Positions 56,823 to 64,000 of a DNA stretch of 64,000 nucleotides are shown in pieces. Where the stretch lies: NCBI GenBank assembly GCA_037355855.1, contig CM074758.1, positions 2,639,001 to 2,703,000 of the forward strand. The letters are read 5' to 3'. The notes below the pieces were generated by a model that made no database searches, was not told the origin of the DNA, and was given only the letters and a program-made list of their open reading frames with translations. Source of the stretch: Pseudo-nitzschia pungens (Eukaryota; Bacillariophyta; Bacillariophyceae; Bacillariales; Bacillariaceae). The position numbers and the translations under genes are program-made. Numbering within the stretch: position 1 is the first letter of the stretch; every line of letters begins with the position of its first letter.

Positions 56823-58635
56823 TTAAAAAAGTTTCCCCCAGGGAACGCGGTCCTCGGGCACGAGTTCCGGTCCACAAAAGTGAAGCAAGTATTTCATATC
56901 TGGACAGGACAGCGCCTGTAGCAATTGCAGAATTCCAAATACGAAACGATCAAAGAAGTCGTGAGCACAGCACAGCTAGTGTAGCGGAGGCAAACCGAAT
57001 AGAACGCAGCTGGTTTTAGTGGCATCCAACGAAGATTTCTTGGGTTCATTCTTACATAAGGCGGGGTCCTCTTGAAAGGATTGCGTCCTTTCCGCTTGTT
57101 TTGCAAAATCTCCGAGCTACACCCGTATGGATCTCCTTCGAAGGGAACTGCTGAATTCTTCAGTTCACCCGCTGAAGCATCTTCCAGATCAAAGCCAGTC
57201 GATGCCGGAGGATCCACACCAATGTATTTGAAGCGATTGGATGGCCATCGCAAGGCAGGCGCATGCAAAGTTTTAAAACGACGCATTTTGAATGAGAACG
57301 AGACCACGGTGATCTTCTTTGGGTACCTTCCGGTTACTTCGTGGAATCGGGCAATAGAAAACATCCTAACCGATTGTCGATTGCAAAAATCGGAGCGAAA
57401 AAAGATTGAGTGCGAGACTAGACCGCTGAGATATTTGCCACACGTGTCGCGCAAATCGCCACAATATCATGACGAAGATGACTTGGCAGTTCCATCAGTA
57501 CCATACTTACAGATTTTCGAAGGAGTCCGTTGCGAACTCTTCGGTTGTCGTCCGTGCTCGTACCGTGGAACCCTCTTCGGAAGGCCAAAGGTTCATAGCA
57601 TCCGCTACTTTGTAGTATGCCTGGGCTTCGGTTTCGGGGCCGACAACGGATCGCGTCTCACCACCGCTGAATATTAATAGGGCTTTCGGATCCCTTTGTG
57701 CCTCTTCAATCCCAGCTACAATATGACCATGGATCGCTTGGGGAAGGCCTTGTCCCTTTTGGCTGTTGCAAATTTCGTTCAGTGGTATTCCAAAAAGAGA
57801 ACACACGGTAAGATTGGTTGATGCGACCAAAGCTTTGCAACACAAGAAGCAACGGCAAATCGACCAAACAAAGAATGATATCACTACAATACACTTTCCA
57901 GCGTGCTAATGAATGGAAAGTGGCTTGGTTGCAACGACAATCATACCAGCAAATATTCGAATTGTGCACGATCAAAATCCAAATGGACCTCATTCAGTAT
58001 GGCGAGGGCTTTACTCACTAACTTATGAGAAACCAATCGTTTTCGTCCCTATCTGCGTCGTTCAAGTGACCAGAAACTGTGATCGAATGTCCGGCTACCA
58101 TGACGAGGTGTTGAGCTTTGCTGGCCAAGCCGTATTTGTCCTGAATGACGCATCGCACGACAGTTGCATCATGTAGAATGAGATGGAACAACCAAAATAA
58201 CAACATGAAGCGAATCAGTAAAATGGCGAGGACTTGAGGAATGGGATCGTTCGTTGGCACCAAAACTTAGTCGGTCCTCCCGTGTGGGAGTCAAAGCCTG
58301 ACTCGCAACACTGCAACTACAAGACTCACAAATGGCTGAGCCCCTTCGGAGACCCAGATGTTTCTTCCTTTGTCTGTCACTCCAAGGTAAGAATTGGCGT
58401 GCAAGTTTAACGGGTCACGAAGAAAAGCGAAAAAAGTAAATGTTGCTCCTGCTACCATGGTAAGAATCGACAAAAAAGTACCACCGGTTGCCTTTGTGTG
58501 TGATCTTCTTCTCCTTCTGGTTGCATTTGTGTGTGATCTTCTTCTCCGAACAGAAGGAAGAGCACGGGTTTCGGTATGATGCAGACTGCTGTTTTGGTGA
58601 GACCGGTCACCTCGAGCATGTAGAGTCGACGACAT
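56823..58635 (-). CDS. DUF218 (YdcF-like) membrane protein, five exons
   Basis: Hand-built model: exons 58635-58330, 58140-58019, 57762-57511, 57365-57056 and 56915-56823; introns of 189, 256, 145 and 140 nt, all GT-AG and in phase; 360 aa. No single frame shows the whole protein, but the joined product follows the plant/fungal DUF218 pattern: QHLVMVAGHS, ENDWFLISYQKGQG, LLIFSGGETR, GPETEAQAYYKVA, TEEFATDSFENLMFSIARF, GRYPKKITVVSFSFKMRRF, DPYGCSSEIL and CPDMKYLLHFCG. An Arg/His-rich cytosolic head precedes one membrane span (FLSILTMVAGATFTFFAFL), suggesting a type II topology. Exon 1 is the least certain; a Met at 58206 is an alternative start. Bacterial relatives act in envelope metabolism; the eukaryotic role is unknown. 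Confidence 0.8.
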
Positions 58636-58987
58636 GTTGATCTCAAGTGCAAAGTGTGAGTAAGATTAGCCTTACTACGTAATTGCCACAATCAGGAGCA
58701 GGAAGCAGACTACAGTAAGACCGAAGATAAAAGGATCTGCAGACGAGTCGAGTCGATCCGGTTTCTTCTCATTATTCATTGTTGGATGCTGACCTCGTTG
58801 TTTGTCATCTCATCGTTTTTTAATTTTAAAAAAAACAAAAATCCAAAACACGTTAAATTTTCATTCAGATAATTACGAATAAGAATCTTACTGTATTCTT
58901 ACGAGTAAATTACTACGTAACCTTAACCTTAGGTGTGGTAAGCGAAAAACGGGGGGCATCACTACCGTAAGTTACTCGGTATTGAAT

Positions 58988-59032
58988 ACCAATGTGGGTC
59001 ATACCCGGTACCAATGTGGGTCATACACGGTA
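58988..59032. repeat. Short direct duplication
   Basis: ACCAATGTGGGTCATAC occurs twice in tandem, about 22 bp apart. Confidence 0.85.
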
Positions 59033-61027
59033 CGGATGTGACCCCTAGTTGTGTTAACAACACCAAAAATTGAGAACTTGAGAGAGTTTGGTACAGCACT
59101 CAAAGCAAGGCCTTCCTCAACTAAACACATTTGTCCGAAGAGGTTGTAGAGATTTCTAATGAATAGAAGTAATTTTTTTATAATGGTGTGTACAGTTGGT
59201 GGTCCACTGGCGTCACATTGGTGGTATTTTGGTGCTATTTTTAGTGCGTGACTGGTGATTCTCAATTGTTGCCGGACTCGTGGTAGGGAAAGCTGATAGG
59301 AATTTTGTACTGCGATAATACTGTATTCGATATTTCAGGGACGTGATTGGATGATCATTTTTGTTCTATTTTTAGTTGACTTTTATGGACAGTCTTTTGG
59401 TTCTGCGAGTTGGGAATGGGTGATGTTCAGCTTGAAATCCTGTCTTATTTTTACCATGCCAGTGTGGTGCACATTCGGTTCTTAGAATATGAAAATTGGA
59501 TTGATTTGTGATGGTGTCTCAAAGAAGTCTTCATCAATTGTTAGGGATGGGTTTTTTCACATCAGTAGACTAGCTGAAACAATGGGTGAGGAGTTTTTGG
59601 GTATGTTCTCATTCATTTTCATTCTTCATAGACCCCACATATTTCGTCAATTACTTTCTTTGGTTTTCTCTTCATTTCTCCCTGATTTATTTTCTGTTAG
59701 GAGTGGCCTGGGAAGCAATTGGAAGAATAATAATAATGATGATGGTGGAAGAATTATTGATACAAGTAACAAAGGAGCAATACTACTAGTAATATTTTGG
59801 ATGACTCGGTGAGTTTTGCACTTGCTGTAGACATTTTGCATATCATTTCAACAGGTCTAGGTGAGACTCACTCTTCTACATTTGCCATGAAACCCTTTTG
59901 TTGTAGCAAGCATCAATGGATGCTACCAACTTCAGGAGCCTATCCTCACATGGTTGTATGATGTTCCTAACTGTATCAACTACACGTAGTTCCCATTGTT
60001 TGTTAATGCCAAGCTTCTTACAAGCAATTCCTGCAGATTTTTGAATTGGTGTTCTGAACTGGCAGAAAGCTTGCAAATCTTTTTTGTGAATAGCATCTAC
60101 CAATATTCATTGCAATCACAGTGAGCACAAAGCTAAGTTCTACTTCTGGTTTGAAATACTGGATCATGTAGCACATAGTTTTGAACTTGGGGTCAATTTT
60201 CAACCAATTCAAATCATTCTTTTTGGGTTAAACTCTCCTCAACAAATTCTTGATACCTGTTTAGACACTAGATAGTCTGGTGTTATTGGTCTACCTTTCA
60301 CTAGGACTTGAACAAGGCCTCTCAGGTACCAGTTGTAAGGGTTCCACCTGGCATTTGAGAGTCAAGGAAGTTTCTCTGAGAAGCCAAGACATTCTTGAAC
60401 TTTTATAAGGGTTTAGGTGTTAGAAATATCAAGATAGTTCTTCTTGTACTTTCATTTGTGTTCCCATGAGACCCATTTTAGTGCCCAGGTAGTGTGCCCC
60501 ATTTGCATTGTCTAAGTCTAAAAGGGATCCAACTCATGCTGAAAATGGTACTGAGAGGGACTTTTCTTCTGTTTCAATTTGATCCCGCATTCCATTAATT
60601 TTTTGTGTGGTGTATGTTTTTCACACAGTGAAAAACAGACCATGCAAAACCACGTAATTTTTGTTACAAACAGTTCATGTGCACCTCTACTTTTGTCAAC
60701 TTTGTTCACTTTACTCTGCTATTGCACATCCCTCTATTTCTATTCATTTACTGTTTTTTCCAGCAGACAACAGTAGTGAGAACAGAGATGAAAACTGTGA
60801 TGCCTAGTTGTGAAGCTGAGGATGGTGGTACTGATGGGTCAGTGGTTGTACTGGTCAGTCGCACATACCAGTGGGTCCACACAAACTTGAGAAGAGCAAG
60901 GTGGTTGCAGGTGGGTCATCTTGTACAGTATTCCAATCTTCCAACAACAAACCTTACTAGGTATCAATAATAACTGAAAGTATCGCCATCACATTTGAAT
61001 TCTCGGAAGGAAGCACGATTGAATGAC

Positions 61028-61150
61028 AGCTCTCCAATTCGAGCATGACAGCTTCCCAGTTCTCTTCCGAAAAAAGTTAGAAAAACATCACCTTTTGATG
61101 GTTCTCCAGTTCGTGTGTGACCGCCTCCCGGTTCTCTTCCAAAAAAATTA
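61028..61150. repeat. Imperfect direct repeat pair
   Basis: Two copies of about 50 bp share CTCCAGTTCG/CTCCAATTCG, then TGAC, GCTTCCC/GCCTCCC, GTTCTCTTCC and AAAAAA, then TTAG. They are separated by about 70 bp. Confidence 0.7.
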
Positions 61151-62359
61151 GCAATACCGTTGCATCCTTGTTGGTGGTTCAACCCCCAAACCACTTTTGA
61201 AAACGGTAATCTTATCGAAAGTCCCAAGGTTAAAAAATTTTGCGAATCGAAGCAACGGAAGACACATGAACAAAATTATTCGTGGTCGAGAAAAAAATAA
61301 TCTTGGAGGAAAAAAGCTTCCCCGATTTGCTATCATGTTTGACTTGAAGGATTCTTATTATTGGTTGCTGTAGTACGGTACGTTGTACGAAGTATTCGAT
61401 TCGTGAGTCAGGTTTTTGGCGGGTAGATGTTGTTGTCCGCGAAAATTGTTGGCTTTCTATTCCGTTGCAATAGAATAGCTCGTCATTTCTGTCGTGGTTC
61501 GGATCGCGAACGATCAATTCAGACTTAAGGATTAAAGATTCGAAGGGAACACTTTCATAAGCGTTTGAAAATTTTGATAAACAAAGTACCAATGAAAGGT
61601 CTGCAATCAACATTACCTGCCGCTGGTCCCTTGATTAGAATAAATATCAATTATTTCTAAACGCAATCGATTTACATGTGCTACCACGACTTTACTCTTA
61701 GGGCAAAGGCGCGTTAAGGTCTAGCATTATTTCATCTACTTGCCAGTAGCTTTCGTTTTTGAAACATTTATGCGTTGAGAATGAACCGGATGATTCCGAA
61801 AAGAACCTTAGGTCGTACATCTACCGTAAGGCTTACTCGTAATTAAATCTTACTCGTTGTGACCATCGGATGATTTTTTTACGGTGCCTGGTAAGATTAA
61901 TTAATCGTAACCTTACCAACAAGTGAGTAAGACCTTACAGTGAGCTCTCCCACACTAAAAGGCGAAAATGCGTTATTTTCCCTTTCCTTACAGATAACAA
62001 CATACCTTTTAAAACTGGGCGTAGCAAGTGACACGGAGAATCCCATAGTATCAAGACGAAGGGACATTTCATTCAAAGTAGACAATAGGACCGCATAGCA
62101 AAGGGTGAGATGGAGTTCAAAACTGAGAAAAGGCATGCGAAAACGATGGCCGTTTGCAAAGTTCGATTCAAAGATGTACTTTTCGTAGATGCCGACAATT
62201 GCATTCCTTACTTTGATGTACATTCTAACACTCTCCTCTGCACTTGTGTCGTGATCGCCTGGAACAGAAATACGTGAATGCCACACTCCAGCATTCATAG
62301 TTCATACGAGTCCACAGCAGTACTCACAAACCCAACAATACGTATTATTATTTTATGAA

Positions 62360-64000
62360 ATGCGAGCACACACATTCATTCGTTCACTGTGTGCTGCAGT
62401 ACTTTCATTATCGACGACATCGGCTCGAGATGAAAGGCGCCAACAACCATCGCTGCGGCGAGAAAGGAAAATGACCCACCCTCGTCTCGAAACTCGAGAA
62501 GAACAGCCTGGCGTCTTTAGCGTTTCTCTAAAACCTCCCTCCGATTTCTACGATGCCGATACGAGAGTGAGGCGGCGAGCTCAGCCTGTAATTGAGTTGG
62601 AAGCGGAGCCTGCACTTAAGTTGGAAGAAATGCAGTCTTGCCGGTTATACCTCGAAGATATGCACTACAATGTTTACAACCCCCAGGACAGCGCCGAGAA
62701 ATGGATTTGCATTTTCGAAAACTACGTTGCTGAGGATAGCGCAATTCCGTACCCTTACGCCGTTGAACTGGTAATGGACACCGACAGACTTAAGGATTCC
62801 TTCGAAGACGCAGGTGTAGAGAGTGGTCAAAGTTACTTGCGTTGGGAGTCCCCCGCTATGATCACCATTGACATGGAAGGAAACATGCTTACCTTAAACG
62901 ATGAACTATCAATGGTTCCAGGCTCTGGGGTTTGGCTCGATATCAACGAACCGATTGAAATCATCCGCCGTCGCAAACTCAAAACAACGGGAGTTATGAA
63001 AACGATCGTTATCCGCATCGTTGGGGATAATATTGGACCTAAATCATCTCTTCATAAACTGCAACAAGAAGTATTTGGGTCCGGACTCAGTCTAAAATCC
63101 CAAATGGAGAGATGTTCTCATGGCCAACTGGTCATCGAACCCTTTTCTGGCTTTGGCAAGGGACATTTCAATCAGGAGATCAGAGGGGGAGTCATTGAAA
63201 TACGACTAACCGTCAATCCAACGGGAAAACCCGACAAGGTGATCGAGAACCATGCTAACCAAGCTGCGTCTTATGTCTTAGGCAACCTAGCCTCGCAGTT
63301 TGATTTGGTTTTGTTTGTTATCCCACCCGGAATTTCACCACCTTTTGCAGCATACGCGTACGTCAATACGCCGTACTCGTATTATCTGAACGACAGCATC
63401 GAAAACTTGATGATTCAGATGCATGAGGTCGGTCACAATCTCGGTCTACAACACGCGGGAGAGGGTAAGCCAGGCTCAATGGAAGCGGAATATGGTGATA
63501 GTACCGGATATATGGGATACACTTCGACCGAAGATCCATCCATGTGTTACAACGCTGCTAACAACTATCAGCTGGGATGGTATTCACAATACACCATCCA
63601 CCCTACCAGTCAGACAGAGTTCAGTGGCACGTTTGTCGTGAGCGGTGTAGCAGGCTACAACCCCAACGCTAGCTCCAAGTTTGTGACACTGAGAATAGAG
63701 CAGCCGAGACTCACAGCAGATTATTACATTAGTTTCAATTGGGCCTACGGAATAAACACAGACACTCAGGAAGATCGCGATCAACTTATCATCACAGAGA
63801 AGAATGGCGACGTACACGAATCTACTCTTTCGTGGAAGAAGGCAGCACTGAATGTTGGTGAGTCCTTTGTGATCCAAAATTATGATGGTTCCGGAAGAAA
63901 AGTAACCGTGACCTTTGTAGAAATCACCTTGAACGATGCTATCGTTGACATCGAACTCGAACCATTGCCGTCCTCGAGCCCATCGTCTAGCCCGTCATCG
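62360..64000 (+). CDS. Gametolysin-type (M11) metalloprotease, 3' end cut by window edge
   Basis: The frame is open from ATG 62360 to the right edge (547 codons so far) with no stop. It begins with a signal peptide (MRAHTFIRSLCAAVLSLSTTSA), then a propeptide-like region with an early basic patch. The peptidase domain contains the zinc site HEVGHNLGLQH (H355, H359, H365) preceded by LMIQM, and the downstream block YGDSTGYMGYTSTED...CYNAANNYQLGWY typical of M11 (gametolysin) enzymes. A C-terminal beta-rich module follows, and the window ends in a Ser/Pro stalk (LPSSSPSSSPSS), common in diatom secreted or wall proteins. Chlamydomonas gametolysin degrades cell-wall glycoproteins; the substrate here is unknown. 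The second in-frame Met after RRERK is an unlikely start since it would lose the signal. Confidence 0.9.
   Translation, partial: MRAHTFIRSLCAAVLSLSTTSARDERRQQPSLRRERKMTHPRLETREEQPGVFSVSLKPPSDFYDADTRVRRRAQPVIELEAEPALKLEEMQSCRLYLEDMHYNVYNPQDSAEKWICIFENYVAEDSAIPYPYAVELVMDTDRLKDSFEDAGVESGQSYLRWESPAMITIDMEGNMLTLNDELSMVPGSGVWLDINEPIEIIRRRKLKTTGVMKTIVIRIVGDNIGPKSSLHKLQQEVFGSGLSLKSQMERCSHGQLVIEPFSGFGKGHFNQEIRGGVIEIRLTVNPTGKPDKVIENHANQAASYVLGNLASQFDLVLFVIPPGISPPFAAYAYVNTPYSYYLNDSIENLMIQMHEVGHNLGLQHAGEGKPGSMEAEYGDSTGYMGYTSTEDPSMCYNAANNYQLGWYSQYTIHPTSQTEFSGTFVVSGVAGYNPNASSKFVTLRIEQPRLTADYYISFNWAYGINTDTQEDRDQLIITEKNGDVHESTLSWKKAALNVGESFVIQNYDGSGRKVTVTFVEITLNDAIVDIELEPLPSSSPSSSPSS

Larger units (their letters stand above)
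58636..62359. other. Long decayed spacer between DUF218 and M11 genes
   Basis: GTAAGATTAC/GTAACCTTA words flank both ends (58660-58975 and 61800-61935). The middle (about 59480-60970) is more uniform and AT-rich, with broken frames such as NARWNPYNWYLRGLVQVL (minus strand, near 60330) and NWLKIDPKFKTMCYMIQYF (minus strand, near 60180); these could be relics of a mobile element, but I cannot name one. A 133-codon minus ORF at 61897-62298 is possible but unsupported. Confidence 0.4.

Noticed and set aside
61897..62298. 133-codon minus-strand ORF beside the M11 gene
   Set aside because: No motif, and its 3' end runs into the GTAACCTTAC-type spacer repeats.
1..64000. tRNA, rRNA or CRISPR loci
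   Set aside because: I looked for T-loop GTTCGAATCC-type words, rRNA cores and spaced identical repeats; none formed a convincing gene or array.

Overview
The window is nuclear DNA from a eukaryotic alga, most likely a pennate diatom; the lineage is an inference. It has compact genes with zero to four short GT-AG introns (about 80 to 360 nt), a valyl-tRNA synthetase with a diatom-like plastid presequence (hydrophobic signal, then an A-F junction), a fibrillin/PAP plastid protein, proteins rich in N/Q/S runs, and a gametolysin-type M11 protease with a Ser/Pro stalk. GC-rich coding islands alternate with AT-rich spacers full of short self-complementary words such as GTAAGGTTAC.

Layout. 1-10.6 kb: a coiled-coil protein (cut by the left edge), a plant-type Pin1 isomerase, splicing factor SF3B2, and a large DUF1769-PH-DUF547 protein. 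12.4-21.4 kb: an Hsp70 ATPase-core protein without a substrate-binding domain (HSPA13/STCH-like), a 2OG-Fe(II) oxygenase and valyl-tRNA synthetase. 21.4-30 kb: a gene-poor stretch with a direct duplication, a weak ORF, a long-chain acyl-CoA synthetase and an unidentified protein. 30-41 kb: repeats and a Ty3/Gypsy-type retrotransposon whose gag and pol lie in one frame, split by a single TGA; no integrase is visible. 41-58.6 kb: FabF-type ketoacyl synthase, a second 2OG oxygenase, a membrane-anchored PQQ propeller, a fused aconitase-X, fibrillin/PAP, a Yip1-family protein, cysteine desulfurase NFS1 and a five-exon DUF218 protein. 58.6-62.3 kb: decayed spacer. 62.4 kb to the right edge: the M11 protease, cut by the edge.

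The genes are mostly core housekeeping (splicing, translation, Fe-S assembly, lipid metabolism, ER/Golgi) and do not form one pathway. Two window-wide patterns stand out. Strands alternate almost perfectly (16 of 17 neighbouring pairs among 18 genes). Five conserved genes are each interrupted by single-base frame breaks (six in total) that restore a full-length protein when one base is discounted or added; these look like assembly indels, but all five of the +1 type lie at or next to Lys codons. Exon models were built by hand from splice signals, reading phase and remembered family motifs, without alignment tools.
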